Shown here: in pieces, positions 27,701-39,174 of the stretch | Layout of the letters: each line of letters begins with the position of its first letter | How positions within the stretch are numbered: the stretch's first letter is position 1 | Assembly (NCBI GenBank): GCA_022836915.1 | Contig: CP094668.1 | Location: forward strand, 5,208,001-5,272,000 | From: Paenibacillus sp. OVF10 | GTDB taxonomy: Bacteria > Bacillota > Bacilli > Paenibacillales > Paenibacillaceae | DNA: 64,000 nt | Reading direction: 5' to 3' | Notes under the pieces: generated by a model | The model's database searches: none | Seen by the model: only the letters and a program-made list of their open reading frames with translations | What the model was told of the DNA's origin: nothing | Made by a program: the position numbers and the translations under genes

Positions 27701-30571
27701 CATGTTGGAACTCACGATATGATGGTCAAGAGTCATTCCGTCCCGTTTATATTTTGCGCCTATCCCGTACTCATCAAAGGTTTGTCCTCTGCGTTCAACT
27801 TGACTTCCTTCATACGCTGGGTCATCCGGGAATAATCCCCTCCAGGATTCAGGTAACCTAATGAATCTTCAAACTCAATAATAGCCGGTCTTGCATTAAA
27901 ATCGGCGCCGTAAATGACTTCTGTAATTTCGCCATGCTGATCTTCCTTTACTTTCACTCCCTCGAAAACGTCTGTCTCTAGAGTAGAATTACGTCTGTTC
28001 AGTTCAGCCGATCGAGATTCATCCTCAAGTACTGTTATGCTCAAATCTTTGGATGCTTCTGAGAGTTCCGTCCCTATATCACCAAGCTGAGATTCCTTCG
28101 CACCTTCGAAATTAAAGGAAATGATGCCTGATCTGCTTCCTTCTTTATCAGCTGTTAAGATCCCACAATCGATTAACGCATCTACCCGCTCTCTAACCCC
28201 AGCCAAAAACGGTTCATCAAAATAAACCGAAGCGTCTGCATTATTCACAGCTTCCATCATCATTTCCAGGATGACTGCCGGGCTGTTCTCCAAGATCTCC
28301 CCTAGGATAAATTCCTCGTCCAGATATCCAGGGTATGCTTTATTCTCCAACCATCCTCCACCAACCAATTTGTCCAAAAGCTCATCCCGAATCATGGTTG
28401 GTCGACTACGATCTCGGATGGCTTTCAGGGTCGTTTCCAGATGTAACTTTTTACGGTCTCTATGTGATACAAGTGGTTTCTCTGTCAGATGTACATGCTT
28501 CTGTTCGTCGTTCTTTCCATACGAATTTAGCTTTTCGAGCATGGTAGAACGTAATAATTCTTTATCAGCCAAATGGTCCTCAGACTCAGGTAACCACAAA
28601 TCATGAGCCAAGGCTCTTTCTGCCGTTGTTGAACCAGCCGTATAACTTTCAAAGGATGCTTCTCTTTCTGCGCCTTCCTCGCTGTTCGGGATGAACAAAT
28701 TCCTTTTTCTGTTTTTGCAGTATGGAACTTGTCCTCAATATAGCTATCGAACTTGCTTTCCCTTTCACCAAGTGATTGCTTGTTAAGTACTTCAAGAGCC
28801 TCTGCAGTCACTCGTTTGCCTAACCTACTTTCCTCTCTACATACCCAGGAACCTTACTGATCCTTCTGCTCTCCTGCAAATCTCTGAAAACAAAACCGTG
28901 CTCCTTACTTTCACGATAAGCCTGTTCTGCATGACGGTCCACCTCACTATGAACCACATAAATTCGTCGTGCCTTAGGACGCTCATGCTCAATATACATT
29001 TTCTCCACATAAACTCTTTGCCCCGTAGTCAGATCACCTATGACGTTCATATCTTCCGCTTGATCCCGAGCTGCCCAAGGAAACTGCCTTTCCACATCCG
29101 TAATAGTCCCTAAATCTCTGGATGCCAAAATGATACCGGATGCTGTAGTTGCCGGATGTTTGTCTATCATTCTGTGAGCTTGGAGCGGATGCCACAGGGT
29201 ATCACTCGGACGAAAGACTAACGCATTTCGATGTTGGTCACGGCTGCTTTGACTGAGATCATCATGAAAGTATAGTTGCTTGTCTACTTCTCGCGTACTT
29301 CTCATTTCGGTATGTAGAACAGTCGGGTACTGACGATCCTTCAGTTTGGCAAGTACATTCTCATGAGTTGTCATTTCATTCTCAATTACCCGCGTAGCCT
29401 GATTCAGTTGTGAAAGAAACATATTCTCTTCGATGTCTCTGATTGCTTGAACAATTTTGCCTGTAGTCGTTCCACCAAACGTTGTTGCTCGCACAGCTGT
29501 TCCCAATGTATGTATGAGTGTCAATTGTGAAGTGTTATACACTCTTTGGGCTAACGGCAACGTGCGATCAAGGTGCATATACTTTATTTCCTGAAACCGA
29601 CGAATATAAGCAGTTGACATATCAGAGAGAATAGATAATTGCTGATGATCATCTACCCTTTTCCCAATCATGGCAGCTTGTTCAGCAAATGTTTCTTTAT
29701 GACCATCACGTAAACCTAGCAGATCCTGATATAGCATTTCCACATCTTGTTTGCTTACTTTCCGGGATTGAAGGCTTCTCTCCAGTTCTGTACTTCTGAA
29801 GTGGTCTTGAATGGCTTCTAACAAAAAGTCATTTTGTGCCCGGCGTCCAATGATCTTCTCCACTTTTTCGAAAACCTCTGCCACATCCATATCCGGTTTA
29901 TCGTTTCGAACGGAGTGTATCCATTGTTTAATCACCAGTTCAGAGTGGCTATCTTGCTCTGCACTATCTGCATAGTCCGCAATCATCCCAAATTCACTGA
30001 CCCTGAAACTGATTTTTCCAGGCTCCAGCTTATCCAGATTCTTCACAAAGTTACGAGTCAGACCCAAATTACGGACAATCTTTAGCTCTTTGTCATTATC
30101 TACGCGCCAGCCCTCTGACATATCTTCAGGAATGAATGAATCCTTTAATCCTCCGGGCCTGTGGCCCTCATCGTGATGATCCATCTCCAAAGCTTCAATT
30201 AAAGCAGACCGCTCCATTTCGAACGAAAATTCCATGACATCGCCTTGCTTGGTAGCTGAGCTCGATCCTTCCATGGAACTGTGTAAAAGTCCTTCTTTAT
30301 CCTGTTTAGCATCACTTAGGACAATAAATCGTTCTTCTCCTTCCAGATCCTTGCGAATAGCTTCCACAAGTTGATGATTAAATCCATGTGAGATCGATCT
30401 TGCCATGTAAAAATCAAGCATCAGGACACTTGGATACCGGCTGTAAGGCATGTATATAAATCGATAATCCTCAGGCCTGCTTCCTGTAGTTCCGACTGTA
30501 AACAGGTAACCGTACTGAGTTGTCGTGTAATCTATAACGGTGAAATCAAACTTATTGACTACTTGACTCAC
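24778..30571 (-). CDS. Giant repeat protein (about 1,930 residues), LamG-like C-terminus, five or more frameshifts
   Basis: Successive frames ending near 28820, 28690, 27760, 26820 and 26275 continue each other without loss of pattern (for example DEYGIGAKYKRDGMTLDHH bridges the gap at 27745, and VKAERWAHTHETINDVMKL the one at 26275). The breaks lie mostly at or beside short homopolymers. The middle carries a 19-20-residue repeat of the form EYSIGTxKxR or (S)EYAIGTSKTREG, and also NLKYGDVPVEIVGG and ADKPQYGxxEENL repeats, suggesting a long solenoid. The last 130 residues form a LamG-like domain (GWYRNNFLAETYKFSIDFKV). The GTG start at 30571 follows GGAAGGGGG. Probably a long filament of the particle. 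Confidence 0.6.
26400..27720 (-). repeat. In-gene tandem repeats of about 57-60 bases
   Basis: The coding repeats (DEYTMGGTN, SEYAIGTSK, GEYSIGTAK, ESYSIGMIE, EDYSISSSK) recur every 19-20 codons from about 26850 to 27720. From 26400 to 26700 shorter repeats (NLKYGDVPVEIVGGT twice, ADKPQYG twice and ADKPQNG once) occur. Confidence 0.7.
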
Positions 30572-30591
30572 GTCACTGCCCCCTTCCAACT

Positions 30592-30632
30592 AAAAAAGGG
30601 AACCCCTGAGTGGAGTCTCAGAAAGTTCCCTC
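30592..30632 (-). terminator. Hairpin between P6 and the giant gene
   Basis: GGGAAC/GTTCCC plus CTGAG/CTCAG stem followed by six T's on the minus strand. It lies downstream of promoter P6 and upstream of the giant gene, so it is either the terminator of 30672-31808 or a 5' leader hairpin. Confidence 0.7.
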
Positions 30633-30640
30633 TCACTGAA

Positions 30641-30670
30641 TCTATACGACTCAGCTTTGATTCAGTTTAA
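30641..30670 (-). promoter_or_regulatory. Block-specific promoter P6: TTAAAC-N16-CGTATAGA
   Basis: TTAAAC (30670-30665) and CGTATAGA (30648-30641) are 16 bases apart, just after the stop of 30672-31808, pointing to the giant repeat gene. Confidence 0.6.
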
Positions 30671-30671
30671 C

Positions 30672-31808
30672 TTACGCCGTATAACGGACTTCCTTCAGAA
30701 TAGCCACACCCATGCGTTGGTTGGCAGACAGATTCATGAAATTCTGTGCCGTATCAGTATCGAAATAACGATACACCTCTTGGTCCCAAGACTTGCCTTC
30801 CACATCAATAATTAACTCATCCAGGTGAAGGATATTATGCTTCGTAACCGCAATGCAGTTATCGAATTGACCGCGGTAACCCTCGTAAGGATGAACCACG
30901 TAGATCGGAGACAAGTGATATTTGGATGTCCACTTGGATGCCTGGAAGCCTTGAGGCTCCAATTCCAAACCCGTATCCCCCAATTCAGGATCTTGATAAG
31001 CTTTACCTTTCGGTGGAGCTTGCGTGATAAAGGAAGGATAGTGCTGCTGGAATTCAATACCCGATTTGGTTTTCAACATCTGAAGTGTGTTGTTACCTGC
31101 AGAGGTATATTGACCATAGTAATACGTTCCTGTTGTGGCAATCTGCGAGATATCCGGTTCTTCGATTACTGCTCCGGCTGTCAACATTACGTTTCCGTCT
31201 ACATCATTCAGGTTGTATTTGAACGGTTTCAATGCACCTGCATACAGGAAGGATTTTTTGTAATCAAGGAAGTTTACAGCTGGGTCCGCAACGAGAACCA
31301 TCGCCAAACGATTGTTCATGACATTTACATACATGTATACAGGTTTTTCTTTATTCCGATCTGTTGGTGTATAGTTTTCCAGTGCCCATTGGTAGAGTAC
31401 CGGATGTCCTGTTAGCTTGAATGTAGGGCGAGTGGTAACTGGTAGTGTAGTTGGTTCGCTGCCTTCCAATCCTTCAAGCAGCTGAACAGTCAACGTACTA
31501 TGCTCCTCATAGGCTGGAACTGGTGCAACGACGCGTGGTACCAGAGCATGATTAATGAAACTTACATAGAAATGTTTAGTAATCGGTGTTGCTTGTGTTC
31601 CAATGGTCATGATCCCGCGAAGAATAAGTTCCTGAATACGGTCACTACTGTCCTTTTCTTCGTAAAATACTTCCCACAGATTTTGTTCCTGAGACTCGCC
31701 TGCAGTGGATTCAAATGGGAAACTCTTAAACCCTGTAACTTCCTCTTTCAGTTTTGTTAACACGTCCTGTGAAGTAGTGATTGTTTCTACATATTTAAAA
31801 TTTGCCAT
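30672..31808 (-). CDS. Appendage paralogue A
   Basis: 378 residues, intact. Features shared with paralogue B (31822): VNVMNNRLAMVLVADPAVNF, then YTSAGNNTLQMLKTKSGIEF, and the C-terminal YHLSPIYVVHPYEGYRGQFD, LDELIIDVEG and MGVAILKEV. It starts MANFKYVETITTSQDVL behind AAGGAGG, a helix-plus-strand N-terminus unlike C and D. It is 13 bases downstream of B. Probably a structural protein of the tail tip or collar. Confidence 0.65.
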   Translation of the reverse strand: MANFKYVETITTSQDVLTKLKEEVTGFKSFPFESTAGESQEQNLWEVFYEEKDSSDRIQELILRGIMTIGTQATPITKHFYVSFINHALVPRVVAPVPAYEEHSTLTVQLLEGLEGSEPTTLPVTTRPTFKLTGHPVLYQWALENYTPTDRNKEKPVYMYVNVMNNRLAMVLVADPAVNFLDYKKSFLYAGALKPFKYNLNDVDGNVMLTAGAVIEEPDISQIATTGTYYYGQYTSAGNNTLQMLKTKSGIEFQQHYPSFITQAPPKGKAYQDPELGDTGLELEPQGFQASKWTSKYHLSPIYVVHPYEGYRGQFDNCIAVTKHNILHLDELIIDVEGKSWDQEVYRYFDTDTAQNFMNLSANQRMGVAILKEVRYTA

Positions 31809-31821
31809 TATGTAATCCTCC

Positions 31822-33738
31822 TTATTTTATCTCTTTCAAAAATGCAATCGTAATTACATCTGGTGATGGGGAATGCTTGAATAGATTCAACGGACTCTTG
31901 ATACTGAAAAACTTGTAAACCTCTGTCCACGTACCCAACGCAGGTTTGGAAGGATCTTTCAGAATTTCTGTATCTACGATTAATTCATCGCGATTGACCA
32001 AATTATGGTCGTATATCGCAACTACACCGTCCATATAACCCCGATATCCTTCTGCCTGATGCACAAGGTAGATTGGGCTTGCGTGATACTTTCCTGTCCA
32101 AAGAGATTTCTGGAACCCATCCGTATCTACAATCAATTTCGAGAGGCCCGGGGAGTTTACCCACAGAAGGATAGTTCGGAAGATGCGAAATAAATGCCGG
32201 ATAATACCGCTGGAACAAGACATTACTGCGTGTCTTCAACATGGACATGGAGTCCATACCATTTGAAGTGTACTCACCGTATTTGGCATAGGTATCCGGA
32301 TTAAGATCCGTGAGAATATCATTTTTCGTATAACCTGTCATATCTGTTCGCAGATCACCCATACCTACAGTGACACCAAAGTTGCCTCCATGGTCGTAAT
32401 CATTGAACGGAACGATCTTGCCTATGTATCCAAAACTGCGGTAATAACTATGAATATTCGGTGAAGGATCACCTTCCAGAACAAGAACTACTCGATCATT
32501 ATTTACCGATAAAGTGTAAGCTACCAGGTAATCCGGTCTGCGTTTTTTGTTAGGCAACCATGATGTTGTAGAATGTCGTCCGTGGAAAAAGCGAGCTGCC
32601 GGGCTTACGATCTCTGTCTTGCCGTCATAATCCAGCTTCACTTCGTGGACGGTGGGATAAATGTTTTGACAATCGTATCTGTGTTCCACATCTCGTAAAT
32701 GGCTTGTGCCTTGGCTTGATCTATAACTGTAGGTGTTAACCCCGGTTTAACCGTAGTTGGGTCACAAGCTCCTCTGTATGTGGTCGTTGAATCTCCACTT
32801 GTGTTTATACCTTCAAACTCTTCACCATAATAAATATTTATATAGTTCCAATCATTAGTTGGTTGTTCCAACATTACAGAGTACTCTCGCACAGGAATTC
32901 CAGTTGGTACAGTTGGCGTACCTTTAATCACTACTCTAGAAGGCACATCATGAACGGGATCAGCAGTATAATAACGCTCAGTAAACGTGTATTTTGATTT
33001 ACCAGGTTCCACAATACTAGACTTCAAAGAAGTCCAACTACCGTAATAGTCAAAATACCTAACGTATTCCCACTGATATGCCGTCTTAAGACTGTAGTTC
33101 CAGTCATCAGGAAGCTCCGTAACTAACTCAAATTCATTCCAGTCGTCCAAGTAAACTACGTCACCTGTACTAAGCGTTTGCTTCTGCTTTACAATGTAGG
33201 CAGTAACACCATCAGGTTTAGTGAGATCTGTTACCAATGTAGCTAGCTGATTAGGAACGTCTACAAAAATATTAGCTCCTCTCTTATCCGTATAAGAAAA
33301 CTGAACAACTTGAATCTTTCTGCCGGTCTTGTAATTACCGTAATCCTTTTCTCTAACTGTGGGACGACTACCACCTTCGACAATTTGATCCCAATATACC
33401 GAACTCACTTCATAAAGGAAACCATCATCTTCAACAGCTGGTGTTCCATCTTTAAACTTAAGTTTACTGTAGTCAGGAATTTTAACCACATCATACAAGT
33501 TACCATCCGTATGAAGGTACTTCCCTTGGATATTAGGCCGAGTTTTAGGGGTATAGGTTACCCAGTAATCTTGCTCTGCCTCATAGACTTTCTCCCAGCG
33601 ATTGGCGTCAATCCCGCCCTCTACTTTGGGAATATCAGCACCTACGATTTCATCGGCCAGTGTGTTGATTAGTTTTTGTGCTTCCGACTCTCCGTCAATA
33701 TAAGCGGCAAAGTTCGTCTGCGGTTTTTGCAGTGCCAT
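31822..33738 (-). CDS. Appendage paralogue B, long form (about 640 residues), two frameshifts
   Basis: Three frames join near 32660 (at AAAAC) and 32160 (at CCCCGGG). The C-terminal half matches paralogue A (VNNDRVVLVLEGDPSPNI, then GKYHASPIYLVHQAEGYRGY, RDELIVDTE). The N-terminal half is an extra region of about 300 residues with W-, Y- and D-rich strands (YLHTDGNLYDVVKIPDYSKL). The start is ATG 33738 (MALQKP) behind AAGGAGGGTG. A and B look like a tandem pair. Function inferred as structural. Confidence 0.6.
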
Positions 33739-33749
33739 CGTCACCCTCC

Positions 33750-34160
33750 TTATCTCAAAAATTTGATGTTGTACCAGACCGACTTGGCTTCAGCCACCGC
33801 GTTGTAGAAGTCAAACGTGATGGGCGTTCCCGCCGGAATCGGGTAGACAATTCCGAAACTGTTACCCATAGAAACTGATTCGGGAAGTTCCTTCGTATAG
33901 ATGGTACGACATACCTTCTCCGTCCCGATCATCAGCTCCCAGTAATCGCCGACACAGTAGTGGCTCGCAGCAAACGCAATGCTCAGGAACTCTGTGTCAT
34001 ACGCCAAGGTGAATGTATCAGACTTGGTGGTCTTGGACGCCGGAATGTCCAACATCTGTCCCCGAATGAACGGGATCGTCTTTTTACTGAAGTGTGGGTA
34101 CGGCAGCTCGCGCACTTTGTCGATGACGCCACCCGCGATGTAAGATACATTAAATACCAT
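33750..34160 (-). CDS. Small beta-rich tail protein
   Basis: 136 residues, strand-rich (FVSYIAGG-type start, then DTFTLAYDTEFLSIAFAASH, and PAGTPITFDFYNAVAEAKSV), not recognised. ATG 34160 lies behind AGGAGGTGG. It is positioned between the hub region and the appendage family and might be an adaptor or baseplate-rim protein. Confidence 0.5.
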   Translation of the reverse strand: MVFNVSYIAGGVIDKVRELPYPHFSKKTIPFIRGQMLDIPASKTTKSDTFTLAYDTEFLSIAFAASHYCVGDYWELMIGTEKVCRTIYTKELPESVSMGNSFGIVYPIPAGTPITFDFYNAVAEAKSVWYNIKFLR

Positions 34161-34178
34161 GGAACCACCTCCTACATG

Positions 34179-34595
34179 TTATATACGACTTACGCTCGTT
34201 CCAGTTAAGCGTCCTTCGTCATCATAATTTAGACCAATATTGTAAGTGAACATCGGCTCTCCACTCGGATCATATGTACGGGCCGTCACCTGCGTTAACC
34301 TGAAATACTTGTAATAATCATAATCCGGGTGGGAATAGCCCACCCCGGAAGGAAAGTCTTCCTCATCCTCTGAGCCAAACTTCATCCAGATCGAAACCTT
34401 CCATGCCGATTCATACAAGAGGTCTGCCCCTGTCACTCTGTCCGGGTCCTGCATGTGCTCCCGATATAATGTAACGGAAGGCTCACCTTCAAGAGGAGAA
34501 ACATTTGAATTGGAGATACTGCTATATTTGCGAAGCTCCCGGTGGATTAGATCCAGCACGGGAAATACAATATTTTCATTCACAATGCCGGCCAT
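34179..34595 (-). CDS. Small tail protein following the hub
   Basis: 138 residues. It begins MAGIVNENIVFPVLDLIHREL, then has an EPSVTLYREHMQDPDRVTGA segment, and ends YDDEGRLTGTSVSRI, which is YD-like. The start ATG 34595 overlaps the stop of the hub gene (TAATG), so it is translationally coupled. The role is unknown, perhaps a completion or adaptor protein at the tail tip. Confidence 0.55.
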   Translation of the reverse strand: MAGIVNENIVFPVLDLIHRELRKYSSISNSNVSPLEGEPSVTLYREHMQDPDRVTGADLLYESAWKVSIWMKFGSEDEEDFPSGVGYSHPDYDYYKYFRLTQVTARTYDPSGEPMFTYNIGLNYDDEGRLTGTSVSRI

Positions 34596-37500
34596 TACAC
34601 CATCACTCCCTTTCTTGCCCACATCATATCAATGACCTGTAACATGCCACGGTCGACCGAATAACTGGTTTTAATACTTTTAATCGTATATACAGCTCGT
34701 GTGGTGGTCGTTTTATCCGTCACAATGACGTTGTCGAGCAGATCAATTGAAGGATTCGCAGGAATGGACACCTGTAGCGTACGGCACATACGTTTCATAT
34801 CAAAAAAGCTCGCTCTGCTACTTGCCTTTTGGCTTCAACCGTTTTCGCCCAAGGAACGGCCAGCACCATGGTTCGGATTTCTCCTTTGAGTTCGAGCAAA
34901 ATCTCCTTGTCTACGAAACTGCTCTGACTATCATTCGAGTCGATAACAACGATGTGACTTCTTCCTCTGGACCAGTCTGTAGATTTGGTTATGGAGATCA
35001 GATTGTCATTCTCGGAAAACTCTGCCACGACCGGTTTGTCATAATTCAAGCGCTCCAGTCGGTACGTACCATAACGGTCACAGTAGCTTCGATACGGAAT
35101 CTCCGAGATCACCTCCTGAACAGCTTCCGTAACTTTGGCAGACCATTGCTCAAACGTCTTGCCATACTCCTCAATAAATGGATTAAGCCATCCGTTCGGT
35201 GTCAGCACTGTGCTTGCATCCTTGACTTCAAACTCACCTTCCTGACCAGGTACAGGAACAATGACCCTGCCCGTCTTCTGATTCACCTCAACCAGATAGG
35301 TCTCGTCAATCACGTAGTCAGGATAAGAGCGATCCTCACTGGTTGCCCGCCAACCCACCATACCCGCATGTTTAACCAGATCTAGTACAACGGTTGATTT
35401 GACCCAAGCCGGCTTTTCAAATTCTACAGGCTGAGCGGGTGTTGGTGTAACTGCCGGAGTGGAGGTTGCTGTAATAGTCCAGCTTGCCGGGTCTGCGAGC
35501 ATCTCCTGATAATAGGTCCATACCTTGTCCACCCAATTCTCCCGATCCTGACTCCAGGTCATGGGAGCAATGTCTCCACCATTATGGAAATAAAGCACAT
35601 CCGCCTTGGAACTCACTTTTTCCCTTTGGAAGCCAGCGCCTTGGACATCCGTTCTGCTCCGCGCTTCATTTGCTCCTGAATACCTGCGTATTTCTCAGTA
35701 CACGGTCCCTCACTAGGACAGCCATATCCAAGAATAAAGCTGCCGTTCTCATCTTTACCCTTCCCTTGTGTTCCGAGAACGGTCTCGTGCCTGCATATCG
35801 CAAGCAAAAACTTATGATCAGGTACGCCATACGCTGCAGCTTGGGCCTGTGCAGCCTGAATGATAGATGATGTCCGGTCCGTGCCAACTGCTGCAGGCGG
35901 CACCGGATCTGGCACATTATCAATCTCTTCTACCTCTGGATAGGCTTTTTCTCGGAAATGACTTTCTCGATAATGCGCTTGTACATATCTCGGGCCGTAA
36001 TCTCCAGCGTTGAGCCTTCGCCATTGATGTCCACCTTGTCAATTAGTCCCGTAAATACCCGCATCATGTGCTGACCATATCCCATATATATGCGTATCGG
36101 TGTATTTTCACTCAGAACCCCAACATGGAACCCGTTTGCAAAATAAGACCATGGAGACGGCACACCCCAAGCTCGGGAAAATGAGCAGGATTATAATCCG
36201 GAGAGAAGAATCCTCTTGGATTGGAGATGGTCAGCCGTGCTTCCCGGGCTTCAGAATCAAACTGATCATCGATTTCGGCGCTAATGATATTTGGAAGAAC
36301 CTGGGTGTCCATATAGACAAAAGATCCAACCTGAATAACATCCGTTTCTATCCTTTTATTATTGATAAAATCTGTGTAGCTGTTCGTTTGATAATATCCT
36401 TTAGATGGATCGAGCCCTTCTTCACTCTTTTGATTCTTCAACGGAGCAGGCGACAACTCTTGTATGCGAATATAATCAATGGCGAACTTTTTATACTTCT
36501 TACTCGAAGCAGGAACAGACCCGGTTGGGACAGTGGAGTTTTGTTTGCCCCCATACGTCACCTTAATCTTGATACTCTTGGCTTTTGCAGGGATCACAAT
36601 ATTATTCAATTCCGTCAGTTTGGTCAGATCATATGCCCCGTTAAACTTATTCACATAGGCATACGTTTTACCATCGATCACCACGGCGAAAGAATCCCCT
36701 TCCGCATCACTAAAATTAGTCCCCATTCCAATACTAAGCAGCCCTTGCGTGGGCATACTCAGTTTTGTCACGTTAATCTCAAATTCAGCTACGGCGGCTT
36801 TGCCTTCAAACGTATACAGCAACTTGCCTCCTGAATCAAACATAGTCCAGCCCGATTCAATCTTGGCATAATCCGAAAATTTCAATCCGGTTGTATAAAC
36901 GTTTTTCTCATACCAGTTTCGTTTGTCGAACTTCTCATTCAGTTTGATCTCTCCGGGATATCCTTCGACCTGAACCGGCTTTACATCAGTAAATGTTGTT
37001 TTCGCATTTCCGTGCAACTTGCGCTGTCCCTTGAAATACAATTGAGGATTAACTGCCTTACCACCTTCTCCAGTTCTCGTTGTTGGATTGACTCCTTCCC
37101 AAATTTCAAAATGTAGATGTCGTCCCTTGCCCACCGCACGTTCAGCCGCAGACACCTTATGACCACCGGTATATACACCACCCGTATTGCCTAGTGTTCC
37201 AATGACAGCCCCTTGAGCTACTTCATCATCCACCGAACAGAGTATCTCTTTTAAATGAAAATACTTGGTGATTACACCGTTTGCATGTCTTATATTTACG
37301 GCATTACCAGCACCCTTTGTTTTACTATAGGATATTTGAACAACCTTTCCAGCCCATGCAGCCAATATCGGCGTTCCAATCTCATCAAACAAATCAATAC
37401 CTTTATGAATTCTGGTACCTTTATCACGAGGAGAGCCAAAATTATCTGTAACTGTAATACTATCAATCGTTTTACCCTTAACCGGAAAAAAAATCTCCTG

Positions 37501-37731
37501 AGCATTCGCTTGAGTCGAACCGTTATATATACCATTACTCGACTCATCCACCCAAACGGATTCTGTACTGATGATGGGTACCTGCTCGGTTACGATATGC
37601 CTGAACTCTTCTGTCCGTCCCGGGATAAATGCCAGCCGATCTACTTCGACACGGATATTGGGAAGCGCTCCTTCCCCCAGCTTCAGACGTTGGGACAGCA
37701 CATTCATAACCTCATCCGAAATTGGAATCAT
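34595..37731 (-). CDS. Tail hub / tail-associated lysin with M23 peptidase and lysozyme-like domains, several frameshifts
   Basis: Restored length is about 1,040 residues. Frames break near 36130, 35940, 35615 and 34797, mostly at short homopolymers. The N-terminus is hub-like (VMNVLSQRLKLGEGALPNIR). An M23 endopeptidase domain follows with HKGIDL and the HLHFEIW zinc ligands. A gpD/VgrG-like strand region (MRVFTGLIDKVDINGEGSTL, then EITARDMYKRIIEKV) comes next, then a lysozyme-like domain (FLLAICRHETVLGTQGKGKD to LYFHNGGDIAPMTWSQDREN), and a gpD-like C-terminus ending MWARKGVMV. A tail tip with two wall-cutting domains fits a particle that pierces thick Gram-positive peptidoglycan. The lysozyme glutamate (RHE) is likely catalytic. 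Confidence 0.75.
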
Positions 37732-37746
37732 ATTGTAATCTCCCCC

Positions 37747-39156
37747 TTACTTGAATCGCTCGATGGTCCATTTCATGAATCGGTCCAGGAAAGCTGCGGC
37801 TTCAGCCCGTGTCATAGCGGAATTTCCAAGGAACCATATCTCTTCCTCGTCCGTACCACCTACAGGTCTTCCCATATCAGTGACTTCCGCTGCACCATCC
37901 ACCTTTTTCTTGATAGGAATGCCATTAATTAGTGGATCATTGTTCGCAAATGTTTCGTCTTCCATTTCCGAGACGGCTATTTTCCAGAAAGCGTCTTTGG
38001 ACTGCTCTACCCGCTCCTTTTTGTCCCGATAATATATGGCCGAATCTTTGCCAACGTCTGCGAACCTCTCGCTCACATCTTTGAGATAATAGAACGTCAC
38101 TTCGTCGCCCTCTGACAAAGGTTGATTAAAAACAACCGTGTGGTTGTCAATTTCCGAATAAGCCGGTGTTTCTTGGTCTTTATCTTTTTTCGTCTTTAAA
38201 TTTCACTGTAACTTTAAGTTTCTTTTTACCTGCCGGATAATTGCCGTTAAGTCTAAAAACCCGTTGACCTTGAAATGCCGTAATAGGCTGATTAATCTCC
38301 GTCGTTGGTGCTTCCATGTCAGTAAATCTGGCATAGAACACCTTGCGTAACTTATTAATCAGATGAAACGCTTCTCCCCGCTGTATAATGGCATTAGGAA
38401 AAAAACAATTGTTGTATGCTGGTTTGAGGGTTGTCGCTTTGATATTTTCACTCATGAACTTGTTATTCTTCGTCCAATAATTGAACTTGCAGGTAACACC
38501 GTTCAGATTAAAAGGAAGAAACACCGATCCCCCGGGCTGACACAATATACATCCGTTCGGTAACCAATAGCCTTTGTTGCAATTTTGGTTACCGCCTCTG
38601 CGTCTCCCATGGTGTCTGCCCATACCTCGGAAGGAATACTGAGTCTGCGAAGTGGTTGGCCTGCTGCATACAAATATTCCTGATGATTACGACTAAATGG
38701 ATCGTAGAAATAGGTCGTCGCTGCGCTAAGTACAGCTCTGGGCAAATCTCCAGTCCAGGACACGGGTGGCCTTTTCCAAGCACTGTCCAGCAGCGGTTCT
38801 CCATAACTACAGAAGGACACCACCTGTCCTGCTGTCACACCGGTATACAACTCTACATCGGTTAATCCCTTACTATTGGTTTCAACCGTTTGGTAGATGG
38901 TCTGAACACCATCAATAAACACATACAGTGGATTGTCATCTGTTGGTTTAATCAGCACGGGCAGACTAAATGAGGTTTGCCCCGCTTTCCCTTTGATTTC
39001 TTCATATACAAAAGGCTTGCCTTCCTCAAACTTGTTATAGTTGATCCCGGCCACAAAGACTTCACCATCTTCCAAAACCATATTCGTGGCTTCCATAACA
39101 TCGTTATAGAACCAGTCCCCTTCGTTTACATCAACCCATTTTCGTATGATAAACAC
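37747..39156 (-). CDS. Tail-tip protein with SLH-type motifs, two frameshifts
   Basis: About 470 residues after restoring frames near 38530 (run of G's) and 38180 (run of A's). Three SLH-like stretches are visible: WVDVNEGDWFYNDVMEATNM at the N-terminus, FFPNAIIQRGEAFHLINKLR in the middle and GNSAMTRAEAAAFLDRFMKW at the C-terminus. They resemble the ITRAEAAxxLxR core of SLH domains, which bind pyruvylated secondary wall polymer. The start is uncertain (GTG 39156 overlaps GGAGGTG; ATC or ATA downstream is possible). It lies between the XkdP-position protein and the hub. Confidence 0.6.
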
Positions 39157-39174
39157 CTCCTATCTTTAGAATAG

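Noticed and set aside
34180..34187. TATATACG resembling the block promoter
   Set aside because: It encodes the C-terminal SRI and stop of the preceding gene and has no TTAAC at the right distance.
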